From: Euryarchaeota archaeon UBA439
GTDB lineage: Archaea > Thermoplasmatota > Poseidoniia > Poseidoniales > Thalassarchaeaceae
Direction of reading: 5' to 3'
Assembly (NCBI GenBank): GCA_002497245.1
Contig: DANB01000018.1
Span: 25,333 to 36,410, forward strand
Length of the DNA stretch: 11,078 bases
The notes beneath the pieces are model-generated. The model made no database searches and was not told the origin of the DNA. It was given only the letters and a program-made list of their open reading frames with translations. Every line of letters starts with the position of its first letter. Position 1 is the first letter of the stretch. Shown piece after piece: positions 1 through 6,945 of the stretch. The position numbers were made by a program, and so were the translations under genes.

Positions 1-1402
1 ACCTGATGCTATGGAGGGACCAACTCCAGTATCTGCATTAATTCACGCGGCTACAATGGTTAATGCTGGCTTATACTTGGTTGCAAGATTAATGCCATTT
101 GTCGATGTTCATCACCATGGAGTTTCAGGACTGGAAGACTTTGGATTAATTGTAGCATGGATTGGAGGTATTACGGCATTTATGGCTGCTTCGATTGCCT
201 TTGTCCAGAATGATATTAAGAAAGTTTTAGCTTACTCTACAATGTCCCAATTAGCATACATATTCACTGGTTTAGGTTCGGCACTTTATTTCTTAAATAT
301 CGATGAATATTATGCAGGATATTTTGTTCTTGGGGCATCTCTATTCCATTTATTCAATCATGCCATGGCAAAAGGAATGCTATTCATGGCTAGCGGTTCA
401 GTAATTCACGAAGTTCATCATGCTCATGATCATCTTCACCATGGTTCAGATCATGGTCATCATGATTTTGATCCTCAAGATATGCGAAATATGGGTGGGC
501 TCGCATCTAAGTTACCAGTAACTGCTACTGCAATGATGTTTGGCTCAATGTCAATAATTGGAATACCTTTGATTGGAGGATTTTGGTCTAAAGAGGGAAT
601 AATTGCAAAAACATGGTCAGCATATTTCCATGGTGAAACTTTGATGCTAGGTCCTGCTTTACTAATACTTGCAACTGCTGGGATGACAGGATTCTATATG
701 TCTAGAATGTGGTTTATGACTTTCGCTGGAGAACCTAAGAGTGAAGTTGTTGACCATGTTCATGAAACAACTCCATGGATTAAGGAACCACTAATTATTC
801 TTACAATTATCACCGCTCTTGGTGGCTTTGTATTGGCAGTTTTGGGCGTAGTTGATTTCCTTTCAAACAAAGAAGCAAATCTATCGTTGCATGGTAAATC
901 ATTGTTGGATCAGATTATTTATGAATTAGAACATGCATTTTTACCAGAAGATCAGAAACTTCGTATTGTAGGTTGGATCACAATTTTCCTTTCTTTCATA
1001 GTAGGGCCAATAATGGCTTCAAGAGTTCATGGAGGGCAGCTTAAAGAAGGAGAGAAAGCCAATTTATTTGTTGGATGGTTAGTTAATCTTTCAGGAAAGT
1101 TCGGGAAACAAGATGTTTCATGGTTAGCGGAATCTCAATTATCCGAGGCTCTCGATAAAAGACTTTATTTCGATGATTTATATGAAGGAGTGTTAGCACG
1201 TACACTGATTCCATTTGCTGATTTCACTGCTTGGTTTGATAGAAATATAATTGATGGTATCATTAAACAAATAGAATCAAAGTCCGTTCTCGGTTCATTT
1301 GAGATTCGCAAATTTACCACAGGAAGTGCTGGTGATTATATCTTAATGGCGACTATAGGGGCCCTCTGTATATTCGTATTATTAATGGGGGTGAGTTTCT
1401 GA
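1..1402 (+). CDS. nuoL: NADH-quinone oxidoreductase (complex I) subunit L, 5' partial
   Basis: This is the C-terminal part of the large antiporter-like membrane subunit of complex I, which helps couple quinone reduction to ion pumping across the cytoplasmic membrane. The frame is open from base 2, and the gene begins before the window; the ATG at 11 is internal, since PDAMEGPTPVSALIHAATM is the conserved TM7-region motif of NuoL. Counting from that ATG, DIKKVLAYSTMSQ (about 68-80) is the conserved lysine-bearing helix and FHLFNHAMAKGMLF (112-125) the next. Residues 133-151 form a His-rich loop with 10 His in 19 residues, just before the conserved DPQDMRNMGGL. The C-terminus has the long amphipathic stretch (about 380-440) and a last hydrophobic helix, matching the lateral arm of NuoL. 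The stop TGA overlaps the proposed CTG start of nuoM. FpoL/MrpA-like antiporters are alternatives, but the motif set and the M-N neighbours favour NuoL. Confidence 0.95.
   Translation, partial: PDAMEGPTPVSALIHAATMVNAGLYLVARLMPFVDVHHHGVSGLEDFGLIVAWIGGITAFMAASIAFVQNDIKKVLAYSTMSQLAYIFTGLGSALYFLNIDEYYAGYFVLGASLFHLFNHAMAKGMLFMASGSVIHEVHHAHDHLHHGSDHGHHDFDPQDMRNMGGLASKLPVTATAMMFGSMSIIGIPLIGGFWSKEGIIAKTWSAYFHGETLMLGPALLILATAGMTGFYMSRMWFMTFAGEPKSEVVDHVHETTPWIKEPLIILTIITALGGFVLAVLGVVDFLSNKEANLSLHGKSLLDQIIYELEHAFLPEDQKLRIVGWITIFLSFIVGPIMASRVHGGQLKEGEKANLFVGWLVNLSGKFGKQDVSWLAESQLSEALDKRLYFDDLYEGVLARTLIPFADFTAWFDRNIIDGIIKQIESKSVLGSFEIRKFTTGSAGDYILMATIGALCIFVLLMGVSF
1387..1398 (+). promoter_or_regulatory. 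Shine-Dalgarno site of nuoM, argues for a CTG start
   Basis: GGGGGTGAG at 1387-1395 is complementary to the archaeal anti-SD (core GGTGA 1390-1394). A 4-base spacer leads to CTG at 1399-1401. The TTG at 1411 lies 16 bases beyond the core, too far for normal use. The nuoN site at 2982-2990 has the same nine bases and the same spacing to an ATG. Confidence 0.6.
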
Positions 1403-2997
1403 ACGATCCCTTGACAATTTTAACATTAACTCCAATTGCGGTTGGTTTGCTATTGCTAATTTTACCTCAATTATTACCTGGGAAATTAGCCTTGTCAATA
1501 CGTAAATTTTCTCGAAATGTTAGTTTTGGAGTTTCAATGGCACTATTTGCATTTGCAACCTACCTTTCCTTCACTACTTTTGGTGGTATTGACTGGCTTG
1601 ACATTAATATGGGTGAATATGAATTAATGAATGATAAACCAGTAACTCTTATCTCATCAATCGGCGTATCTTGGATTGTCGGTGTTGATGCACTTTCATT
1701 ACCAATGGTCTGGTTAACAGCTCTATTAATTCCACTATCAATGTTAGTAGAATGGGATGCTAAAGAAGGGCATATTTTCCATCCATTGATTCTTGTTATG
1801 GAAGGTGCTTTACTTGGTGTGTTTGTTGTTCTAGATTTGTTTGTATTCTATGTGTTCTGGGAAATGACATTGATACCAATGTTCTTTTTGATATTAGTTT
1901 GGGGTGGCGAAGATAGAAAATACGCTTCTATGAAGTTCTTCATTTACACATTCACTGCTAGTGTAATTATGCTAGTTGGGATTTTAATAATGTATTTCCA
2001 CACCGGAGATGTATCTGGAGTATCTGGAACATTAACGGGACATCACTTTAGCCTTATTGAGATGAATAGTGAGATGATTCAGTCAGAGGGTCTCAGACAT
2101 TTAGTTTGGATTTTGTTATTAATCGGATTTGCAACAAAGATGCCTAGCGTACCAGTGCATACTTGGCTTCCTGATGCTCACGTTCAAGCACCAACCGCCG
2201 GATCAATGTTATTGGCTGGCGTAATGCTGAAAATGGGGGCATACGGTTTCTTGAGAGTCGCTGTCTCATTATTCCCAGAGTCTACAGTTGTTTTCACACC
2301 TATTCTAATTATTCTCGGAATGGCAAGTTTAGTTTATGGTGCATTGGTATGTATGGGGCAAACAAATTTGAAAAGAATGGTTGCTTACTCATCAGTTTCA
2401 CACATGGGATTAATATTCCTAGGTATTGCAACAATGCAACCACTGGGTATCGCTGGTGCCTTATTCATGATGTTCGCTCATGGAATAATTAGTCCTCTAT
2501 TATTCGCAGTTGCGGGTGCTTTCAAACATCATTACCATACCTTAGAAATAGGTTCTATGAGAGGTATTGCACATCACTCACCATATTTAGCCGCTCATAT
2601 GATGCTAGGTTGGATGGGTAGCTTAGGGCTACCATTACTGGCTGGTTTCGTGGCAGAGGTAGCAATTATGATTGCTTTCTGGATGAGTTTTGGATGGCTA
2701 GTTATTTTACCTGCATTGACATTAATTATCACTGCAGTTTACTATCTCACATCTATGCAGAAGACTATTTTTGAATCAAACGACAGACATCATGGCATTC
2801 TTCCAGAGTCATTACACGGTGAAGAACCTAGAGACATTACTTGGAATGAGAATACTAGTATGTTCATTTTAGGTATTCTCACAATTGCTTTCGGTATATT
2901 CCCATTCATATTCTTTGATATGATGTCCGATTGGTCTTCTGAGTTTGTTAGTGAAGTATTACTTAGTTATCTAATTGAGCAGGGGGTGAGGCCATGA
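1399..2997 (+). CDS. nuoM: NADH-quinone oxidoreductase (complex I) subunit M
   Basis: This is the second antiporter-like, proton-translocating membrane subunit of complex I. It is polytopic, about 14 hydrophobic segments in 532 residues, close to the family's usual 500-530. Numbered from the proposed CTG start, the channel residues can be read: Glu155 in the FWEMTLIP helix, Lys247 in ATKMPSVPVHTWLPDAH, Lys278 in GVMLKMGAYGFLR and Glu420 in AGFVAE, the counterparts of the charged chain in E. coli NuoM. NLKRMVAYSSVSHMG is the broken-helix signature. I place the start at CTG 1399, which overlaps the nuoL stop as CTGA and has an ideally spaced GGTGA; the conventional alternative is TTG 1411 (528 aa), which lacks a properly spaced site. 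It is co-transcribed with nuoL and nuoN. The family call is secure; the start is not. Confidence 0.95.
   Translation: MNDPLTILTLTPIAVGLLLLILPQLLPGKLALSIRKFSRNVSFGVSMALFAFATYLSFTTFGGIDWLDINMGEYELMNDKPVTLISSIGVSWIVGVDALSLPMVWLTALLIPLSMLVEWDAKEGHIFHPLILVMEGALLGVFVVLDLFVFYVFWEMTLIPMFFLILVWGGEDRKYASMKFFIYTFTASVIMLVGILIMYFHTGDVSGVSGTLTGHHFSLIEMNSEMIQSEGLRHLVWILLLIGFATKMPSVPVHTWLPDAHVQAPTAGSMLLAGVMLKMGAYGFLRVAVSLFPESTVVFTPILIILGMASLVYGALVCMGQTNLKRMVAYSSVSHMGLIFLGIATMQPLGIAGALFMMFAHGIISPLLFAVAGAFKHHYHTLEIGSMRGIAHHSPYLAAHMMLGWMGSLGLPLLAGFVAEVAIMIAFWMSFGWLVILPALTLIITAVYYLTSMQKTIFESNDRHHGILPESLHGEEPRDITWNENTSMFILGILTIAFGIFPFIFFDMMSDWSSEFVSEVLLSYLIEQGVRP
2982..2993 (+). promoter_or_regulatory. Shine-Dalgarno site of nuoN
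   Basis: GGGGGTGAG at 2982-2990 (core GGTGA 2985-2989) lies inside the end of nuoM, 4 bases before ATG 2994. The ATG overlaps the nuoM stop as ATGA, a classic translational-coupling arrangement. It sets the start of nuoN and is the reference for judging the nuoM start. Confidence 0.7.
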
Positions 2998-4679
2998 ATC
3001 TTCCAATTAATTCTTCAGAGGCCGAATTGGTTATCCCTGAATTAATAATGTTATTTGGTTTAATATGTATAATTTTAATTCCTAATTTAGGAAATGCAAG
3101 TTTCCGCATCCCTCTAACAAGAATTCATGTCCCCGTATTTATTGGCGGTAGTCGTTTCAAGAGAACTAGTAATCCTAAATTACCAAATCAAGTTTCATTG
3201 ATTATTTTCACTTTTGCTTTATTCTTTGGACTTATGCAGAACTCTTATGGTACAATAGGAGATACATTAGAGGTCACTGAGTTCAGCCGTTTATTTTCTC
3301 TAATATTCATTGCTGCTTTACTCCTTGCGACTATTGCAACTACACACAGACTTCCTGCTAGACCTAATGTAAAACCACCAAATGATGACGATAGCGAGAA
3401 TATTTCTACTAAGAAAATTAATGCTTTAATTGATAATCGTCGCCAAGTTGATTTTCATATTATTCTAATTATGGTTGGTCTTGGGATGAGCCTTATGTCA
3501 ATGGCAACTCATCTTTTCATGTTATTTGTTTGTATTGAGTTGGCATCATTATCATCCTATATTCTTGTTGCCTTCCATAAGGAAAGTAAGGTTGGTGGGG
3601 AAGCAGGAATGAAGTACTTCATTGTAGGTTCAGTCGCCTCAGCAGTTGGAATTTATGGGATGTCACTTCTTTATCTTTGGAGCGGAGATCTTTCATTGGA
3701 TGCTTTGTCAATAAAGTGGGCGGAATCATCCTCAATTGACCCTTTAGCAGGAATAGCTGTTGGTTTAATGCTAGTTGCGTTCGGATTTAAGGTAGGTGCA
3801 GCGCCTTTCCATCTTGCAGCACCCGACGCTTATTCAGGGGCCTCATCTCCTATTGCTGGTTTACTAGCCACAGCCTCGAAAGCCATGGGATTTGTTGCTT
3901 TAATGAGAATCTTAGTATCAGTAACAATGCCTATTGAAGGTGAGGCTTTCTGGTATACTGCGATTGCTATAATTGCAGTTGTTACTATGACATGGGGTAA
4001 CTTAGCAGCTCTAACTAGTAGTAATCCAAAGAGAATGCTAGCTTACTCGAGTGTTTCACATGCAGGATATATGTTAGCAGGTCTAGCAGCTATCGGAAGT
4101 GGTCTAGGTTCTGAAGAAGCAATTGAACTTGTATTAACTGCTATAGTATTCCATCTCGCTGTTTTGGTAATTTTCAAGTTTGGAGCATTCCTGGTATTAT
4201 CTCTCTTAGAAACTGAGGATAGAGGTCATAGATTGGAAGATCTACATGGGCTTGCTCGAAGAGATCCACTAGTTGCTGGTTCCATGTTCTTGTTTATGTT
4301 GTCACTAGCGGGGGTGCCGCCATTATCTGGATTCTTGTCAAAGTTTTTGATGATTAATGGAATAGTAAATATTTCTGCTGGTACAGGTGCCTCGGATGCA
4401 ACTTCAGTTCTTGACTGGTTAACCAGTGTTGAACCAGTATTTTGGTTGGCTTTTGCAATTGTAATAAATTCTGCATTGTCCATGTTTTATTATCTAAGAA
4501 TTGGATTAGTTATGTTCTTTGAAGAACCGGAAGATAGTAGGGCTATGAAGGACGCCTTCAGTCTAAGATTAGCAATTGTAGTATGTGCGATACTAACAGT
4601 CATTGTTGGAATTGGGCCGCTAAGCGATTCATTACTGGAAATGGTTGCAGATGCTATAAATTCCTTTGTTTCTAACTGA
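2994..4679 (+). CDS. nuoN: NADH-quinone oxidoreductase (complex I) subunit N
   Basis: This is the third antiporter-like subunit of complex I, usually the last gene of the nuo operon, as here. The 561 residues are longer than the usual 480-500 of bacterial NuoN. Visible channel features are Glu182 in CIELASLSSYILVAF, Lys266 in GFKVGAAPFHLAAPDAY, the NPKRMLAYSSVSHAGYM helix (344-360) and Lys450 in PPLSGFLSKF. The extra length lies in the N-terminal third: a polar stretch at about 34-66 between the first two hydrophobic segments, and a charged, Asp/Asn-rich stretch at about 119-152 before the helix starting VDFHIILIM. Both look like extramembrane loops. ATG 2994 overlaps the nuoM stop and follows a strong GGTGA site. 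No NADH-module gene is visible downstream, so the electron donor cannot be judged from this window. Confidence 0.95.
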   Translation: MNLPINSSEAELVIPELIMLFGLICIILIPNLGNASFRIPLTRIHVPVFIGGSRFKRTSNPKLPNQVSLIIFTFALFFGLMQNSYGTIGDTLEVTEFSRLFSLIFIAALLLATIATTHRLPARPNVKPPNDDDSENISTKKINALIDNRRQVDFHIILIMVGLGMSLMSMATHLFMLFVCIELASLSSYILVAFHKESKVGGEAGMKYFIVGSVASAVGIYGMSLLYLWSGDLSLDALSIKWAESSSIDPLAGIAVGLMLVAFGFKVGAAPFHLAAPDAYSGASSPIAGLLATASKAMGFVALMRILVSVTMPIEGEAFWYTAIAIIAVVTMTWGNLAALTSSNPKRMLAYSSVSHAGYMLAGLAAIGSGLGSEEAIELVLTAIVFHLAVLVIFKFGAFLVLSLLETEDRGHRLEDLHGLARRDPLVAGSMFLFMLSLAGVPPLSGFLSKFLMINGIVNISAGTGASDATSVLDWLTSVEPVFWLAFAIVINSALSMFYYLRIGLVMFFEEPEDSRAMKDAFSLRLAIVVCAILTVIVGIGPLSDSLLEMVADAINSFVSN

Positions 4680-4692
4680 GCGAGAAGGCTCA
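4677..4692 (+). other. Small hairpin at the nuoN stop codon
   Basis: TGAGC (4677-4681) and GCTCA (4688-4692) form a perfect 5-bp stem around a 6-base loop, GAGAAG. It overlaps the nuoN stop and lies in the 44-base gap before aIF1A. No T-run follows, so it does not look like an intrinsic terminator; it may be chance or a weak 3'-end structure separating the nuo and translation genes. Confidence 0.25.
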
Positions 4693-4723
4693 ACTTCACA
4701 TAGGTGACGCTAGACGGGTAGTC

Positions 4724-5236
4724 ATGGCTCGTAGAGAGGAGAAGGTTGATGCTGAGCTTTTAGCAAGGTTAGAATCAGGTAGTGGTGACAAAATAAGAGT
4801 GCCCTTGCCTAATCGTAAAGTCAATGAAATGTTCGCTATTGCAGATCAGATTCTAGGTGGAAGAAGAGTAAGGGCCGTTTGTGAAGACGGCGATAGTCGT
4901 TTAGCGCGAATACCTGGTAAAATGCGCCGTAGACAATGGGTTAGAGAAGGGGACTTAATTGTTGTACAACCATGGGATTTTCAAGATGAGAAAGCAAATG
5001 TAGTAATGAGATATACAAAAACTCAATCGCTATATTTGTCCAGAAAAGGAGTATTGCCTGACATAGTAGATTTATTTGGAATGTCTGAAGATATCTCAGA
5101 AGTAACTGAAACTAATGAAGAATTAGAATTTATAGAAGAAGATTCAGTAGAAGAAGAATCAGAATTGGAAATTGAGGAATCAGTTGTAAAAGAAACATCA
5201 TCAGTTGATGACGACATTGATTCTTTCTTTGGGTGA
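4724..5236 (+). CDS. eif1A: Archaeal translation initiation factor 1A with long acidic C-terminal tail
   Basis: aIF1A is an OB-fold factor that binds the A site of the small ribosomal subunit and assists start-codon selection and subunit joining. Residues about 22-105 are the OB fold, with RVPLPNRKVNEMFAIADQ, GGRRVRAVCEDGDSRLARIPGKMRRRQWVREGD split across strands, and VVQPWDFQDEKANVVMRY. The basic N-terminus (MARREEK) fits the family, although its usual Gly-Lys-rich tail is short. Most archaeal aIF1A end near residue 100-115. This one continues to 170 with a Glu/Asp-rich tail (22 acidic residues in positions 121-170) that ends DDDIDSFFG, recalling the acidic tail of eukaryotic eIF1A. ATG 4724 is the only reasonable start; a GGTGA at 4703-4707 is too distant (16 bases), so the mRNA may be leaderless or weakly recognised. 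RIO1 follows at once, its SD overlapping this stop. Confidence 0.93.
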   Translation: MARREEKVDAELLARLESGSGDKIRVPLPNRKVNEMFAIADQILGGRRVRAVCEDGDSRLARIPGKMRRRQWVREGDLIVVQPWDFQDEKANVVMRYTKTQSLYLSRKGVLPDIVDLFGMSEDISEVTETNEELEFIEEDSVEEESELEIEESVVKETSSVDDDIDSFFG

Positions 5237-5240
5237 AATC
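5231..5240 (+). promoter_or_regulatory. Shine-Dalgarno site that sets the RIO1 start
   Basis: GGGTGA at 5231-5236 contains the aIF1A stop codon; its GGTGA core ends 4 bases before ATG 5241. The longer in-frame reading from ATG 5205 would begin 32 bases inside aIF1A without such a site, so 5241 is preferred. Confidence 0.7.
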
Positions 5241-6125
5241 ATGTCAGATTCAGAGGATTGGGATTTACCCGACCTCGACGCTTTAATGCGAGGCGAGAAA
5301 AAACACGCATGGTTATCTGAACCTAGATTTGAGAAAATGTTCTCAGAAATTGAAGATGGTCTTCAGGGAGTTTTAGGAAAGGGGACTTATGATTGGGTTG
5401 ATCGACGAGTTTTCGATGCTGTATTTGATAAATCTACATTAATGTCATTACATAAGTTAATGCAAAAAGGCGAGATTGAGACACTTGATTATCCAATTGC
5501 AAGAGGTAAGGAGGCCCATGTTTTTCATGCAACATCTAACCATGGTCCTGTAGCGGTGAAAATATTTCACACAACAAACGCGGTTTTCAAAGGATTAGCA
5601 AAATATATCGATGGAGATCCAAGATTTGGAGGGCTATCTCGTAGACATAGAGAGTTAGTGAATATCTGGGTTCGTAAAGAATTTAGAAATCTAAAAAGAA
5701 TGAGGAAATATGGATTAAGAGTTCCAAAACCTCTTTCTAATTTGAAAAATGTTCTTATTATGGAATATTTAGGTGAAGGTGAAGGAGTAAGCCCACGACT
5801 GAAAGATGTAATTATTGATGAGCCATATGAGGTATTCGAAGATCTACTTGATTTTCTTGCTATTAATTGGCAAACAGCTGAACTTGTTCATGCAGATTTT
5901 TCAGAGTACAATATCTTATGGAAAGATGGTGAACCATGGGTAATTGATGTTGGTCAAAGTGTGACAAAGCAACATCCTCATTCAGAAGAATTTCTTGTTA
6001 GAGATGTAACGAGACTGGTTCAGTGGATAAATCGTCAAGGATATAACGTGGATATTGGTGAAAGTTTACTTCGTGTATTGGAAGATCCTGTTCCCAAATT
6101 ACCTCCTTTATCCGATGGAAATTGA
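5241..6125 (+). CDS. rio1: RIO1-type atypical serine protein kinase/ATPase
   Basis: RIO1 is a kinase-like ATPase needed for final maturation of the small ribosomal subunit in eukaryotes, with archaeal orthologues acting on pre-30S particles. Numbered from ATG 5241 (294 aa), the phosphate-binding segment is ARGKEAHVF (87-95), with Lys107 in VAVKIF. The RIO1-specific YIDGDPRFGG follows at 122-131. The catalytic loop LVHADFSEYNIL (215-226) has Asp219 and Asn224, and the metal-binding motif is VIDVGQSV (234-241) with Asp236, followed by HPH at 245-247. There is no N-terminal winged helix, and DVGQSV rather than an IDFPQ motif separates it from RIO2. About 75 residues precede the kinase core, including an acidic start (SDSEDWDLPDLD). 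It is translationally coupled to aIF1A, and its stop overlaps the candidate TTG start of the KH gene, so the three are probably one transcript. Confidence 0.95.
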   Translation: MSDSEDWDLPDLDALMRGEKKHAWLSEPRFEKMFSEIEDGLQGVLGKGTYDWVDRRVFDAVFDKSTLMSLHKLMQKGEIETLDYPIARGKEAHVFHATSNHGPVAVKIFHTTNAVFKGLAKYIDGDPRFGGLSRRHRELVNIWVRKEFRNLKRMRKYGLRVPKPLSNLKNVLIMEYLGEGEGVSPRLKDVIIDEPYEVFEDLLDFLAINWQTAELVHADFSEYNILWKDGEPWVIDVGQSVTKQHPHSEEFLVRDVTRLVQWINRQGYNVDIGESLLRVLEDPVPKLPPLSDGN

Positions 6126-6898
6126 AACACAGGAAGTTAAAACATAACAGCCACTCCCCTAAACATATGGAGCATTTAGCACGGATTCCTAAAAACCGCA
6201 TTGCTGTGCTTATAGGTAAACGTGGCTCTACAAGAAAAATGATTGAGAAAGCATGTGGGGCATCATTGCATATCGAGTCAAATTCAGGTGATATTAGTGT
6301 TAACTGGCCAGATGAAGGTGTAGACCCAGTAATAAAAATGAAACTTCCAGATGTGATATTTGCTATTGGAAGAGGGCTAGCCCCTAAAAGAGCAGTCCAG
6401 CTTCTAGAAGATGATGTTTTCTTGAGGATGTATGATATCAGAGAGTGGGTTGGTAGGCAACCAAATCAAACTAGAAGAATGAGAAGTAGGCTAATTGGAA
6501 CCAATGGTAGAATTAGGAGCTTAATTGAAGAATTAACTGGCACGGAGATGGCAATTTATGGCTCAACAGTTTTGGTAATCGGTGTTCAAGAATCTTTAGC
6601 TTTAGCAACCCCTGCTATAGAAGGGATTCTCCAAGGTTCTGAACATGGTACCGTTCTTTTCGGCTTAGAACAGGATAGGAAACGTCAACGTATTCGTTCT
6701 TACAGTCTCGAAACTTATGAAGAGAAAGCTGTTGAAGATAGTTCGAGCTTTGAAGCCCTAGTTCCTAGTTTGGCCGACGCACGCCGTCGGAGAGAAAGAA
6801 AGTTTACTAATTCACAAGTTGATCCCTTGGATCAAGAAGCAATTTCAGAAATGATGGAGTTAGCAGAAGATGAAAAAATAGTATTTGAGGAAGAATAA
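6122..6898 (+). CDS. Two-KH-domain RNA-binding protein, archaeal Dim2/Pno1 homologue
   Basis: Archaeal relatives of eukaryotic Dim2/Pno1 bind the 3' end of small-subunit rRNA and guide Nob1 processing and dimethylation. The first KH domain has RIPKNRIAVLIGKRG (21-35, GXXG loop GKRG). The second has RLIGTNGRIRSLIEELTG (123-140, loop GTNG), and GSEHGTVLFGLE (172-183) matches the end of the family's second domain. A charged tail of about 75 residues follows, first basic (DARRRRERK, 219-227), then acidic to the end. The start is uncertain. TTG 6122 overlaps the RIO1 stop as TTGA, giving 258 aa with a His/Lys-rich leader. ATG 6167 gives 243 aa starting MEHLARIPKNRI, which fits archaeal family N-termini better. 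Neither has a good SD. Placement after aIF1A and RIO1 is the classic archaeal arrangement and supports a role in 30S assembly. Confidence 0.9.
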   Translation: MKHRKLKHNSHSPKHMEHLARIPKNRIAVLIGKRGSTRKMIEKACGASLHIESNSGDISVNWPDEGVDPVIKMKLPDVIFAIGRGLAPKRAVQLLEDDVFLRMYDIREWVGRQPNQTRRMRSRLIGTNGRIRSLIEELTGTEMAIYGSTVLVIGVQESLALATPAIEGILQGSEHGTVLFGLEQDRKRQRIRSYSLETYEEKAVEDSSSFEALVPSLADARRRRERKFTNSQVDPLDQEAISEMMELAEDEKIVFEEE

Positions 6899-6945
6899 TT
6901 TTCTAATCTTAAATGCGTTATACCTAAGCGAGATGCCCTTCTGCG
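6899..6945 (+). promoter_or_regulatory. Intergenic gap with possible weak terminator and promoter
   Basis: A short T-rich run (TTTTCTAATCTT, 6899-6910) directly follows the KH stop and could serve as an archaeal T-tract terminator. TTATAC at 6918-6923 lies about 25 bases before ATG 6946, the spacing expected for a TATA box feeding a leaderless transcript. No GGTGA site precedes the ATG, which agrees with this. Both elements are weak matches, so this is a tentative transcript boundary. Confidence 0.3.

Noticed and set aside
420..480. Repetitive CAT/GAT stretch as a possible DNA repeat or CRISPR-like element
   Set aside because: It is in frame within nuoL, encodes the His/Asp loop, and has no regular repeat-spacer periodicity.
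4677..4692. Hairpin as a rho-independent terminator after nuoN
   Set aside because: The stem is only 5 bp and no T-run follows. It is listed as a structure, not as a terminator.
4226..4699. Two minus-strand open frames opposite the end of nuoN
   Set aside because: The opposite strand carries conserved NuoN helices. These frames look like by-products of codon bias.
5023..5217. Ser/Asp-rich minus-strand frame opposite the aIF1A tail
   Set aside because: It is only the complement of the Glu-rich GAA/TCA repeats and does not resemble a real protein.
5205..5240. Longer RIO1 start at ATG 5205
   Set aside because: It would overlap aIF1A by 32 bases and lacks an SD, while ATG 5241 has a well-spaced GGTGA.
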